30,930 nt of DNA from an uncultured Faecalibacterium sp. (GCA_934539245.1 CAKTCK010000022.1:1-30930), one strand, 5' to 3'; shown: positions 21,437 to 29,706, counted from the first letter of the stretch. A program made the numbers and translations. The notes: a model not told the origin generated them from the sequence alone.

Positions 21437-23473
21437 TTACTCATTCAGTTCCAGATCGCTGGGCTGGATGAGGTCAAGCTCTGCGGCGGGCTCCGCCACA
21501 AGGCGGCGGCTCTGATTGAAGATCGCCTTTTCCAGCGTGTTGCGCGCCAGACGGCCATTGCCGGCGGTGCGGCTGTCCAGCGCCTGACGGCGCTTGTAGT
21601 AACCCAGCAGCGGGAAGGTGCAGCTCTCGGCAAGGCGGTAGCCCTTGCCCTTTGCCAGCACGGCGGTGATGTCCAGCAGCTCGTCCGCGGTGTAATCCGG
21701 GAACTCGATCTTGTTGGGAAAGCGGCTGGCAAGGCCGCTGTTGGCGGTGAGGAACACCTCCATCTCCTTGGTGTAGCCCGCAAGGATGACCACCAGCTCG
21801 TCCCGGTGATCCTCCATGCCCTTTACAAGGGTGTCGATGGCTTCCAGTCCAAAGCTGTCCTGCTCGCCGCGGTACAGGCTGTACGCCTCGTCAATGAACA
21901 GCACGCCGCCCAGTGCGCTCTCGATAACGCTGTTGGTCAGCGGGGCGGTATGACCGGTGTAGCGCCCCACAAGGTCGGCGCGGGTCACTTCCACCAGCTG
22001 CCCGCCCTTGAGCGCGCCGATGGCCTTGAGGTACTTTGCTACCAGCCGGGCAATGGTGGTCTTGCCGGTGCCGGGGTTGCCGGTAAAGATCATGTGCATG
22101 GACAGGCTTGCGGTCTTGAAGCCCGCTGCCGCGCGGCGCTGTTGCACCTGTAAATTGTCTGCCAGACCGAACACATACTCCTTGACCGGGGCAAGTCCCA
22201 CCAGTGCATCCAGCTCGGCGCGGATCTGTTCCACCGCGCCGGTGTAGGCCGCCGGAAGCAGGCTGAACAGGTCTGCCGGGGCAGCACCGTTCAGCGCAAA
22301 TTGCAGCCCTTCGGGTGCAGCGGTCAGCGCCACCGTGCCGGTCAGCTTTGCATCGGTCTGCAAACAGTACTCGCTCAGGGCGCGGAAGATGCGCTCGCAG
22401 CAGTCTGCCAGCCCCTCTGCGCCCTTTTCCTTGGAGCACTGCGCCGCCACATAGTCCCGCACCTCTGCCCCGGCGGCGAGGGTCAGCCCCAGACGGCTGT
22501 TCACCCGCTGTGCCAGCGCGTTCAGCTGCTGCGCCGCCAGCGCAGCCAGTGCTTCCGGGGTAAAGGGGGCGGTCTGGCACACATCCCCTACCGCCGCCAC
22601 AAAGGACGCGCCGAATTTATCCGCCAGTGCATCCCGTCCCTTGCGGGAGAAGAAGATCAGGTACTTGCCGCAGGGGTCGATGCGGCTCACTGCACCGGGG
22701 GCAAGCGCCGTGCCGGCTTCCACCAGAATGCCCTCCTTGTTGACCAGATACCGGCTGGACAAGGGCGCACTGCCCTTGACCGCCAGATCGGAGAGAATGC
22801 GCAGAAAGCCGGGGTGGCAGCTTTCGTAGTGCTCGAACACCACGATCTCGCCCGGGGCGTGCAGGGCAGCGTAAAGGTCCTGCAAAAACAGCTTTTCCGC
22901 GCCGGGGTCGGGGTAGAGTGCGAGATCCATCACCGCCATCCGGTCGCTCTGCAAAAGCCCCCGCGCCGCCATGATGCGGGCAGTCTCTGCCAGCGCAAAG
23001 TGCCGCCCCGTGCCCGGGGCGCCCCACAGCAGGATCACGTTGCGGGCGGCTGCGCCCTCGGTGCCCAGCACAAAGGGGCGGCGCATTGCCCGCACCACGC
23101 TGTCCACAAAGGCGTCCTGCCCGAGGACGGTCTTTTTTACCTCGGCGGCAAGGCCCTCAAAGCTGCCCAGCTGCTCCGGCTTTGTGTCTGCTGTGCCCTT
23201 GGCAAGCAGGCCGTCCGCTTCCATATCCCGCAGCATTTGGCGGCTGTCCTCCAGCGCCGTCTGCACCCCGGCATCCTGCGCTTTCAGCCGGGCGTTCTGC
23301 TGCTTCAGCATTTCGTCCAGCTGCTTTTGCTGTTCCAGCAGCGCCGCGTTCAGGTCCGGCAGGCCGCTGCCCGCCGGTTTTTCGGGCTGCGGCTGTGCAC
23401 CGCCGAACTTCAGTTTGCCGCCCGCGCCGAACACGCCGTTCATCAAGCTTTCCCAATCATCGGTATATGCCAT
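21437..23473 (-). CDS. Tandem AAA ATPase of the CbxX/CfxQ (SpoVK) type
   Basis: A 678-residue protein. The start at 23473 is set by GGAGGG 8 nt upstream; longer readings cross its promoter. Residues about 40-90 are a Gln-rich coiled coil (ALLEQQKQLDEMLKQQNARL). A first AAA module (about 110-330) is degenerate: GAPGTGRH (151-158) lacks the Walker A lysine and the Walker B is VVFEHYE. The second (about 420-640) is intact: GNPGTGKT (465-472), LFIDEAYSLYRG (525-536), SRFPNKIEFPDY. The second domain matches CbbX/SpoVK remodelers, in which the ring threads a client chain. The client here is unknown. Confidence 0.87.
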   Translation of the reverse strand: MAYTDDWESLMNGVFGAGGKLKFGGAQPQPEKPAGSGLPDLNAALLEQQKQLDEMLKQQNARLKAQDAGVQTALEDSRQMLRDMEADGLLAKGTADTKPEQLGSFEGLAAEVKKTVLGQDAFVDSVVRAMRRPFVLGTEGAAARNVILLWGAPGTGRHFALAETARIMAARGLLQSDRMAVMDLALYPDPGAEKLFLQDLYAALHAPGEIVVFEHYESCHPGFLRILSDLAVKGSAPLSSRYLVNKEGILVEAGTALAPGAVSRIDPCGKYLIFFSRKGRDALADKFGASFVAAVGDVCQTAPFTPEALAALAAQQLNALAQRVNSRLGLTLAAGAEVRDYVAAQCSKEKGAEGLADCCERIFRALSEYCLQTDAKLTGTVALTAAPEGLQFALNGAAPADLFSLLPAAYTGAVEQIRAELDALVGLAPVKEYVFGLADNLQVQQRRAAAGFKTASLSMHMIFTGNPGTGKTTIARLVAKYLKAIGALKGGQLVEVTRADLVGRYTGHTAPLTNSVIESALGGVLFIDEAYSLYRGEQDSFGLEAIDTLVKGMEDHRDELVVILAGYTKEMEVFLTANSGLASRFPNKIEFPDYTADELLDITAVLAKGKGYRLAESCTFPLLGYYKRRQALDSRTAGNGRLARNTLEKAIFNQSRRLVAEPAAELDLIQPSDLELNE

Positions 23474-23503
23474 GGTGCTGCCCTCCATCGGTGTTTTTCT
23501 TCC

Positions 23504-23532
23504 AGTATAGTGAACTGCGCGGCATTTTGCAA
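23504..23532 (-). promoter_or_regulatory. Promoter of the AAA gene
   Basis: On the minus strand TTGCAA (23532-23527), a 17-nt spacer and TATACT (23509-23504), back to back with the pullulanase promoter 11 nt away. Confidence 0.7.
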
Positions 23533-23543
23533 GGGATTCCCTC

Positions 23544-23572
23544 TTGAAAAAAAGCCCGTTGTCCGATACACT
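23544..23572 (+). promoter_or_regulatory. Promoter of the pullulanase gene
   Basis: TTGAAA (23544-23549), a 17-nt spacer and TACACT (23567-23572). Confidence 0.65.
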
Positions 23573-23611
23573 GAAGATAACGAATCTTAATAAGAAGGAA
23601 TGAAGCTGACC

Positions 23612-25567
23612 ATGGCTGCAAAAACGCCTGCCCAGTGGAAAACACTGTTTGAAAACGAACCCTTCCACCGCGAAAATTATTACACCGGCCCCCTTGGCCC
23701 GGACTACACCCCCGGCGGCACCTGTCTGCGGCTGTGGGCACCCACCGCTGAGGCGGTCACCGTGACCTTATACCATAAGGGAGACGGCGGTGCCGTGCTG
23801 GGCACAAAGTCCCTTGTGCGCGGGGCGCAGGGGGTGTGGAGCATCTGGCTGCCCGGGGAGCAGCACGGCCGCTACTATACCTTTGCCGTCACGGTGGACG
23901 GCGTGACCCGCGAGACCGGCGACCCCTACGCCCGGGCGGCGGGGGTGAACGGCGTGCGCAGCATGATCGTAGATCTTGCCCGCACCGCGCCCTCCGGGTG
24001 GGAGCGGGATGTGCGCCCCGCTATCCCCCCGGCGCAGCGTGCCGTGTGGGAGGTGAGCGTGCGGGACTTCTCGCAGGATGCCGCCAGCGGAGTGCGCCCG
24101 GCGTGGCGAGGCAAATATATGGCGTTTACCCAGCAGGGCACTACCCTGCACGGCAACGGCATCCACCCCACCTGCCTGAACTATCTCAAGCGGTTGGGGG
24201 TAAAATACGTCCAGCTGATGCCCATTTTCGATTTTGGCAGCGTGGACGAGGCAAAGCCCCTGCTGCGGCAGTATAACTGGGGCTACGACCCCACCAACTT
24301 CAACGTACCGGAAGGCAGCTACTCCACCGACCCCACCCGGGGCGAGGTGCGCATCCGGGAGTGCCGGGAGATGATCGCCGCCCTCCATGCGGCGGGCATC
24401 GGGGTGGTGATGGACGTGGTGTATAACCACACCTACCGCACCGAAAATCCTTTAAACAATACTGTGCCCTATTACTTTTTCCGGCAGAATGCGGACGGCA
24501 GCTTTTCCAACGGAAGCGGCTGCGGCAACGAGTTTGCCAGCGAGCGCCCCATGGCGCGGCGGTATCTCATCGACTCCATCCTCTACTGGGCGAAGGAGTA
24601 CCACATCGACGGCTTCCGGTTCGACCTGATGGGCCTGTACGATGCCGAGAGCATCAACGCGGTGCGCGCTGCACTGGATGCCCTGCCCGGCGGGCGGGAC
24701 ATCCTGCTGTACGGCGAGCCGTGGCAGGGCGGTGCCAGCCAGCTGCACCGGTACGAGGCCAACAAAGCCAACCTTGCCATGCTCAACGAGCGGGTGGGCA
24801 TCTTCTGCGACGACACCCGGGACGCCATCAAGGGCGGCTGCTTCGATGCCCGGGAGCCGGGCTATGTGGAGGGCAAGCCCGGCAGCTTCTGGGATATCGG
24901 CGCGGCGGTAGCGGCATGGTGCCGCAGCGACCGTCTGCCGCCCCACGCGCCCAGCCAGATCGTGAGCTACGTTTCCGCCCACGACAACTTTACCCTGTGG
25001 GACAAGCTGCTCTGCGTCCGCTACGAAAAACCGGAGTTCACCGCCCGGGACACCGTGGCGCTGGCACAGAACCGGCTGGCAGCGGGCATCTACCTGACCA
25101 GCTTCGGCCTGCCCTTCATGCAGGCGGGTGAGGAGTTTGCCCGCACCAAAAAGGGCGTGGGCAACAGCTACCGCTCCTCTCCCGCCCTGAACCGGCTGGA
25201 CTGGAACCGCGCCGAGCAGTACCACGCCCTTGTGGACTACTACCGGGGGCTTCTGGCACTGCGGGCAGCCTTTCCCCGCTTGGGCAGCACCGACCGCCAC
25301 ACCCCGGAAGCCTTGCAGTTCTTTGCGCTGGAACAGCCGCTGGTAGGCTGGACGCTGCCCGCCGTCTGGGGCGACGGCGCGGCATGGAGCACCTTGTGCG
25401 TCTTTTATAACCCCACCGACACCACCTGCACCGTCTCCCTGCCCGCCGGGCAGTGGAAACTGCTGAGTGATGGCACCTCTTCCAGCCTGTGGCGGGGCCA
25501 AAGCCGCATTTTTGCAAACAAAACCACCCTTGCGCCGTACAGCGCCACCATTTTGGGTGCGGTGTAA
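23612..25567 (+). CDS. pulA: Type I pullulanase (glycogen/alpha-glucan debranching, GH13)
   Basis: A 651-residue protein. ATG 23612 is preferred because ATG 23600 touches the AGAAGGA ribosome site; the choice is not certain. Residues about 25-115 are a CBM48/early-set domain (LRLWAPTAEAVTVTLYH). The GH13 barrel follows: YNWGYDP (221-227) is the type I pullulanase signature, VVMDVVYNH (265-273), GFRFDLMGLYD with nucleophile D338, LLYGEPW with acid E369, and SYVSAHDN with D458. It hydrolyses alpha-1,6 branch points in pullulan, glycogen or limit dextrins. There is no signal peptide, so it acts inside the cell on stored or imported glucans. Confidence 0.95.
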   Translation: MAAKTPAQWKTLFENEPFHRENYYTGPLGPDYTPGGTCLRLWAPTAEAVTVTLYHKGDGGAVLGTKSLVRGAQGVWSIWLPGEQHGRYYTFAVTVDGVTRETGDPYARAAGVNGVRSMIVDLARTAPSGWERDVRPAIPPAQRAVWEVSVRDFSQDAASGVRPAWRGKYMAFTQQGTTLHGNGIHPTCLNYLKRLGVKYVQLMPIFDFGSVDEAKPLLRQYNWGYDPTNFNVPEGSYSTDPTRGEVRIRECREMIAALHAAGIGVVMDVVYNHTYRTENPLNNTVPYYFFRQNADGSFSNGSGCGNEFASERPMARRYLIDSILYWAKEYHIDGFRFDLMGLYDAESINAVRAALDALPGGRDILLYGEPWQGGASQLHRYEANKANLAMLNERVGIFCDDTRDAIKGGCFDAREPGYVEGKPGSFWDIGAAVAAWCRSDRLPPHAPSQIVSYVSAHDNFTLWDKLLCVRYEKPEFTARDTVALAQNRLAAGIYLTSFGLPFMQAGEEFARTKKGVGNSYRSSPALNRLDWNRAEQYHALVDYYRGLLALRAAFPRLGSTDRHTPEALQFFALEQPLVGWTLPAVWGDGAAWSTLCVFYNPTDTTCTVSLPAGQWKLLSDGTSSSLWRGQSRIFANKTTLAPYSATILGAV

Positions 25568-25569
25568 AA

Positions 25570-25608
25570 AAGCCGGGAAGTTCCGCAGAGCTTCCCGGCT
25601 TACTTTTT
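25570..25608. terminator. Bidirectional terminator after pullulanase
   Basis: An 11-bp stem (25570-25580 with 25591-25601, AAGCCGGGAAG/CTTCCCGGCTT) has a 10-nt loop, with a T-rich tract to the right and a run of As to the left. It serves two convergent genes. Confidence 0.8.
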
Positions 25609-25628
25609 CAGAATGATTTTTCCGCGCA

Positions 25629-26063
25629 TTATTTTGCCATGGTTGGCGGAAGAGAGCCGCTTGTTTCGATTGCTGGTCCAATTACATAATAGGACGGATG
25701 AATCAGTTCCTGAAACCAGAAAAACAGCCCATGGGCAAACCAGAGCACTGCACAGGCGATCAAAACGCCTGCCAGAACGATTGCCAGCACCCTGCGCCAC
25801 TGATACTTTTTCAGGAGATGCTGCACCTGCTTTGCGTCCATCTCGTTCAGCACATTTTCGGCGGCCTGCGCAGGTGTACCAAACACCCGCACAAGTTCCT
25901 GATAATCCGCTGTGGGATGCTCGTCCAGATACTCCTCAATAGATTCCGCCAGCTGTGCAAGCGTTCGTTCCCGCAGTTCCGGCACACAGGCCAGAGCACG
26001 GCGCAGCTCCCGGCAATAGCAGCGGCAAAGCTTCTGCTCTGCCTGTTCCTTCTCACGGTACAA
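25629..26063 (-). CDS. Membrane protein partner of PadR (HAAS/DUF1700-like)
   Basis: A 144-residue protein starting at TTG 26063, with GAGG 9 nt upstream and an 11-nt overlap with the padR gene. Residues 1-85 are a helical, charged cytoplasmic domain with ELRRALACVPELRERTLAQL and a HPTADYQELVRVFGTPAQAAENVL segment, which is the HAAS/DUF1700 pattern (a G-x-P-x-x-x-A motif). Residues 91-113 are one membrane helix, and a short tail follows. In Firmicutes such proteins are co-encoded with PadR regulators and are thought to pass a membrane signal to them. Family call moderate; function inferred. Confidence 0.75.
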   Translation of the reverse strand: MYREKEQAEQKLCRCYCRELRRALACVPELRERTLAQLAESIEEYLDEHPTADYQELVRVFGTPAQAAENVLNEMDAKQVQHLLKKYQWRRVLAIVLAGVLIACAVLWFAHGLFFWFQELIHPSYYVIGPAIETSGSLPPTMAK

Positions 26064-26409
26064 TATCGGTCACCTCTTCCTGACAGCTGGTCAGAATTTC
26101 CTGTACGCCCTGCTGAACCGTCATATACTCCGCAAAGATTTTTTGGAAATACGTCCGCCCGGCAGGTTCCAGATGGTAATAGGTACGCTTGCGGCGCTTG
26201 CCCACCAGCTCTTCCCGAGCCGAAATATACCCGTTGTCCTGCAATCGGTATAAGGTCGGATACATTGATGTTTCCAGCAGTGTAAACTTTTCGTGGCTTC
26301 GTTCCCGCATCGCCTGCGCCATCTCATAGCCATACATATCCTGTTGGCTCAAAAGGGCAAGCAGAACGATTTCGGTCACGCCGCGCTTTAAATTTTCAGA
26401 GACCCCCAT
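26053..26409 (-). CDS. PadR family transcriptional regulator
   Basis: A 118-residue protein starting at ATG 26409. It has the PadR winged helix: TEIVLLALLSQQDMYGYEMAQ (12-32), then SMYPTLYRLQDNGYISAREE and the wing RRKRTYYHLEPAGRTYFQ. The C-terminus is the short dimer helix of PadR subfamily 1. Such proteins repress nearby genes until a ligand or partner binds. It overlaps the membrane-partner gene and is divergent from a secreted-protein gene, which is the likely target along with itself. Confidence 0.93.
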   Translation of the reverse strand: MGVSENLKRGVTEIVLLALLSQQDMYGYEMAQAMRERSHEKFTLLETSMYPTLYRLQDNGYISAREELVGKRRKRTYYHLEPAGRTYFQKIFAEYMTVQQGVQEILTSCQEEVTDIVP

Positions 26410-26442
26410 GGCATTTTCTCCAATTCCGGTATTGGTATTTTG

Positions 26443-26471
26443 ATTATATCTACAAAGTTATTTGTTGTAAA
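26443..26471 (-). promoter_or_regulatory. Promoter of padR
   Basis: On the minus strand TTTACA (26471-26466), a 17-nt spacer and TATAAT (26448-26443). An inverted repeat, TTATTTG/CAAATAA, spans 26459-26489 between this promoter and the divergent one. Confidence 0.65.
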
Positions 26472-26493
26472 TACTATTCGCCAAATAATATAC

Positions 26494-26522
26494 TTGACAA
26501 ATATAAATAGTCCTGCTATTTT
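26494..26522 (+). promoter_or_regulatory. Promoter of the secreted-protein gene
   Basis: TTGACA (26494-26499), a 17-nt spacer and TATTTT (26517-26522), with an extended TGC. It is divergent from the padR promoter, so one operator could control both. Confidence 0.6.
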
Positions 26523-26562
26523 TGATACAGTAAAAACATTTTACAGAAAAGAGGGGGTTCCC

Positions 26563-26577
26563 ATGCAGAAGTCTTGA
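26563..26577 (+). other. Four-codon leader ORF
   Basis: ATG-CAG-AAG-TCT-TGA follows AGAGGGGG by 5 nt, inside the 5' leader of the secreted-protein gene and 60 nt before its start. It has a proper ribosome site but would encode only MQKS. It may be a regulatory mini-ORF or the remnant of a lost start. Confidence 0.3.
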
Positions 26578-26637
26578 TGTTTCCAATGCTAACACCCATT
26601 CTTTATGATCTTCTTGTTCTTCAACGGAGGAAAAACA

Positions 26638-27165
26638 ATGCGTAATTTTATGTTAAAGCGGGTCGTTGGTGCGCTCCTGTGCACAGCAGTTTTGCTGGCA
26701 TCGTTTTCCGTTTATGCTTTTGCCGCAAAAGAGCCGCAAAGCACAAACCGTTCCTCTGATACAGTGTCCTTTGGCGTGCAGACCGCTCAGTTTATCGAAT
26801 CCCGCACCGAGATCACTGCGGATGGCACACAGAGGCAATATGGCACGCTGGTATTTTCCTTTGAAGTCGAAAATGCTTCTTTTGAAGCCCATCTGCCGAT
26901 CATCCTGAAAAAGCTGCCGGATGGCAGTACGCAGTACGAAACCGCCGCGGATTGGTTCAGCGTACAGGCAAAGCCGAACCGCAATGCCACCCTTCCGGCC
27001 GCGCAGCAGGAAGCGGTTCCCCATTGGTATGTAGAACATGCGCAATGTTCTGTTTATGAATCGACCACCGATCCTGCCCGTTTAATCCTGACCGTGCAGG
27101 GCGTGCTGCAGGACGAGAACTGGAATCGCGTACCTTTCAGCGGTTCCGGCGAGTATTACTTCTGA
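26638..27165 (+). CDS. Secreted hypothetical protein
   Basis: A 175-residue protein starting at ATG 26638, with GGAGG 7 nt upstream; an earlier in-frame ATG at 26605 has no ribosome site. Residues 1-30 are a signal peptide (KR, then a hydrophobic stretch, then VYAFAA before KEP). The mature part of about 145 residues is rich in beta-prone sequence (YGTLVFSFEVENASFEAHLP), without a lipobox Cys or a domain I recognise, and ends GSGEYYF. It is divergent from padR and its membrane partner and so may be under their control, for example as part of an envelope response. Function unknown. Confidence 0.8.
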   Translation: MRNFMLKRVVGALLCTAVLLASFSVYAFAAKEPQSTNRSSDTVSFGVQTAQFIESRTEITADGTQRQYGTLVFSFEVENASFEAHLPIILKKLPDGSTQYETAADWFSVQAKPNRNATLPAAQQEAVPHWYVEHAQCSVYESTTDPARLILTVQGVLQDENWNRVPFSGSGEYYF

Positions 27166-27195
27166 CATTCTCTTTTTTATATGCTTAAACCAAAA

Positions 27196-27237
27196 CGAGA
27201 GCCGGCGGCTTACAGGCCACCGGCTCTCGCTTTCTTT
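27196..27237. terminator. Terminator between the secreted-protein gene and htrA
   Basis: The 14-nt arms 27196-27209 and 27216-27229 pair with one mismatch (CGAGAGCCGG/CCGGCTCTCG core) around TTACAG and are followed by CTTTCTTT. It lies between convergent genes and probably serves both. Confidence 0.8.
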
Positions 27238-27246
27238 ATGCTATTT

Positions 27247-28626
27247 TCAGCTATTCTCTGCGCCCTTTTCGCCAAGGGTAACGGTGACGGTCTGCATCTG
27301 GCCGCCGCGTGCGACGGTGATCTGGATAGTGTCACCGGCCTTGTGGTTCTGCATCAGGGTGCCAAGATCGCTCTGGGAGGCCACCTCGCTGCCGTCCATG
27401 CTCACGATGCGGTCACCGGCCTGCAAGCCCGCCTTGTCGGCAGGGCCGCCCTTGACCACTTCCACGATGTAGACACCGTAGGCGTTCACGCCCAGCTGGG
27501 CGGCGGTCTGAGCGTCGGTCACGGCATAGTAGCTGATGCCCAGATAGGGACGGCCGGTCACATAGCCGTTTTCCAGCAGCTCCTGCGCCACCTTTACGGC
27601 GTCATTCACCGGGATGGCAAAGCCCAGACCCTCGGCATCGCTGTCGGAGGACTTTGCATTGACGATGCCCACCAGCTCGCCGTTCATGTTGAACAGGCCG
27701 CCGCCGGAGTTGCCGGGGCTGACGGAGGCATCCATCTGGATCAGGGACATAGTGTTGACAGAGCTGGAACCCTGAATGCTGACGCTGCGGTTCAGGGCGC
27801 TGACGATGCCGCTGGTCACGGTGCCGCCCAGCTCACCCAAGGGGTTGCCCACGGCCATGACGCTTTCGCCCACCTTCAGGTTGTCGCTGTTGCCCACGGT
27901 GGCAGGGGTCAGGCCAGTAGCATCGACCTTCACCACGGCGATATCACTGGTGGTATCTTCGCCCACCAGCGTAGCGGGGTAATCTTTGTCGCCGATGCTC
28001 ACGGTGATGTTGGATGCGCCGCTCACCACATGGGCGCAGGTGAGGATATAGCCGTCCGAGCTGATGATGACGCCGCTGCCGGCGCCGCTCTCCACCTGAC
28101 TCTGGCCGTACCACGACCACTGGGAGTAGACCACCTGCTCGGTGGTGATGACCACCACGCTGGGGCTGACCATCTCTGCCACCTGTGCGGTGCTCAGGCC
28201 GGTGCCGCTGGTGGCACTGATGGAATTGCCGGTGCTGTCGGTGCTGCTGTCAGAGCTGGCAGGGCGCTCCACCTGCTGGATGACCACCTTGCTGCCGCCG
28301 TATTTTGCGCCCACAAAGCCGCCCGCAAAGCCCATGGCTGCTGCTAGCACCAGCGCCACGGCGCTGCGTGCCAGCTTTTTGCCGCCAGACTTCTTCTTGC
28401 GGCGGGGCTTTTCCGGCTGCGCCGGGGCGCTGTACTGCGGCTGCTCCGGCGGGGTGGGCGGCACGCTGCCGCCATCTGCCGGGGCGGTATCGGCCGGGCG
28501 CGCAGGCTGCGCTTCCGGCTCGTTGTACTGGTTTGCCGTGTTCATGCCGCTGCTGCCCACGTTGGGGTAGCCGGTCTCGTTATTGGAAGCGGAATAATCG
28601 TATTCCCACTTGTTCTCGTTTTCCAT
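27247..28626 (-). CDS. htrA: HtrA/DegP-like membrane serine protease with PDZ domain
   Basis: A 459-residue protein; the start at 28626 is preferred over one 7 codons earlier, having AAGGA 9 nt upstream. A Pro/Gln-rich cytoplasmic tail (1-84) precedes one membrane helix (85-108), then a Ser/Thr-rich linker and a trypsin-like domain with the triad H199 (LTCAHVV), D228 (TTSDIAVV) and S307 (SPGNSGGG). The last 95 residues are a PDZ domain (YLGISYYAV...AGLQAGDRIVSMDG). HtrA cleaves misfolded extracytoplasmic proteins. It is divergent from the GNAT-MnmM gene. Confidence 0.96.
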   Translation of the reverse strand: MENENKWEYDYSASNNETGYPNVGSSGMNTANQYNEPEAQPARPADTAPADGGSVPPTPPEQPQYSAPAQPEKPRRKKKSGGKKLARSAVALVLAAAMGFAGGFVGAKYGGSKVVIQQVERPASSDSSTDSTGNSISATSGTGLSTAQVAEMVSPSVVVITTEQVVYSQWSWYGQSQVESGAGSGVIISSDGYILTCAHVVSGASNITVSIGDKDYPATLVGEDTTSDIAVVKVDATGLTPATVGNSDNLKVGESVMAVGNPLGELGGTVTSGIVSALNRSVSIQGSSSVNTMSLIQMDASVSPGNSGGGLFNMNGELVGIVNAKSSDSDAEGLGFAIPVNDAVKVAQELLENGYVTGRPYLGISYYAVTDAQTAAQLGVNAYGVYIVEVVKGGPADKAGLQAGDRIVSMDGSEVASQSDLGTLMQNHKAGDTIQITVARGGQMQTVTVTLGEKGAENS

Positions 28627-28688
28627 GTTACTACATCCTTCCCTCAAAGGCCGGTCCGCAGGGACATCTGTTCCTTTGAACTGTCCCT

Positions 28689-28715
28689 ATTGTAACTGTC
28701 AAATGTGAAAATCAA
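28689..28715 (-). promoter_or_regulatory. Possible htrA promoter
   Basis: On the minus strand TACAAT (28694-28689), with TTGATT 15 nt upstream (28715-28710). The short spacer makes it a weak match; TTGACA lies between but has no -10 at the right distance. Envelope-stress control is possible but not shown. Confidence 0.35.
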
Positions 28716-28764
28716 TCGCTTGCGCCGTGAAGAATATGTGAAATGCGGTCCTGTTTTTCCGCCC

Positions 28765-28793
28765 TTGACAGCCGCGCCGCCGCTTGCTATTGT
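28765..28793 (+). promoter_or_regulatory. Promoter of the GNAT-MnmM gene
   Basis: TTGACA (28765-28770), a 17-nt spacer and TATTGT (28788-28793), with an extended TGC, 37 nt before the start codon. Confidence 0.7.
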
Positions 28794-28830
28794 AAGGGAA
28801 GAACATCGGCCCGTCAAGGAGGAGCTTTTT

Positions 28831-29697
28831 ATGGAACTGCACCGCACCGAACAGGGGTTTGCCCTGTATAAAGAAAAAGACTGCATCGGAGAGTGCACCC
28901 TCTCCCCCGCCCCTAAGGGCGCACAGCTTACCGCCCTGTGCATCCTGCCCCGGTGGCGGCGCAAGGGCTACGGCTCCTACCTGTTAAAAGAAGTATTGCG
29001 CAGTTTTGGCGGCTATGACCGGGAAGCCGCCACCGTTTTTACTGCCCCGCTGCCGGAAAACGCCGCCGAGCTTGCCTTCTGGGGCAAATTCGGCTTTGCC
29101 GCCGAGGGCGGGCAGCTGGTGCGCCGCCGCACCCCGGACTTGACGGCGGTCAAGTTCGTGCAGGACTTTTTAGCCGCCCGGCTGGTGCACCCGCAGCTGT
29201 GCGTGGACGCCACCTGCGGCAACGGCGGCGACACCGCCTTTCTGTGCGAGCTGACCGCCCCCGCCGGGCGGGTGCTGGCCTTTGACGTGCAGCCCGAAGC
29301 CATCCGCTCCACCCACACCCGGCTGGAACAGGCAAATGTGCCCGCCGACCGGTACAACCTTGTCTGCGGCAGCCACGCCGACTTATTACAGTATGTGCAG
29401 CCCGGCACTGCCGATGCAGTCATGTTCAACTTTGGCTGGCTGCCGGGGGCAGACCATGCGGTATTCTCCACCGCGCAGAGCAGCATCCCCGCCTTGCAGG
29501 CGGCGCTGCAGGCGGTGCGCCCCGGCGGCATCGTGAGCGCCATCCTGTACAGCGGGGCGGTCATCGGCTCGGACGAAAAACAGGCGGTGCTGCGTTTTCT
29601 GCGGGCACTTCCACTGAAAAGTTTCACCGTTCTGGTGTGTGATTTTGCCAATTGGGCCGAAACTGCCCCTCTGCCCTGCCTGATCCTGAAAAAATAA
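28831..29697 (+). CDS. GNAT acetyltransferase fused to a YtqB/MnmM-type tRNA methyltransferase
   Basis: A 288-residue protein starting at ATG 28831, with AAGGAGG about 8 nt upstream; upstream in-frame codons precede the promoter and are rejected. Residues about 1-100 are a compact GNAT domain with RRKGYGSYLL (43-52) as the acetyl-CoA loop and FWGKFGF (83-89) near its end. Residues about 105-288 are a class I SAM methyltransferase: VDATCGNGGDT (125-135), AFDVQPEAI and FNFGWLPGADH (199-209), the YtqB/PF06962 pattern. YtqB was recently shown to be MnmM, which methylates nm5U34 to mnm5U34 in tRNA wobble positions. The GNAT part's substrate is unknown. Confidence 0.88.
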   Translation: MELHRTEQGFALYKEKDCIGECTLSPAPKGAQLTALCILPRWRRKGYGSYLLKEVLRSFGGYDREAATVFTAPLPENAAELAFWGKFGFAAEGGQLVRRRTPDLTAVKFVQDFLAARLVHPQLCVDATCGNGGDTAFLCELTAPAGRVLAFDVQPEAIRSTHTRLEQANVPADRYNLVCGSHADLLQYVQPGTADAVMFNFGWLPGADHAVFSTAQSSIPALQAALQAVRPGGIVSAILYSGAVIGSDEKQAVLRFLRALPLKSFTVLVCDFANWAETAPLPCLILKK

Positions 29698-29706
29698 CGA
29701 AAACAC

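Noticed and set aside
22301..23590. 429-codon open frame on the plus strand
   Set aside because: It is antisense to the AAA gene and passes through two mapped promoters; no ribosome site.
24452..25681. 409-codon open frame on the minus strand
   Set aside because: It is antisense to pullulanase and crosses its terminator.
27181..28347. 388-codon open frame on the plus strand
   Set aside because: It is antisense to htrA and crosses a terminator; shadow of the protease gene.
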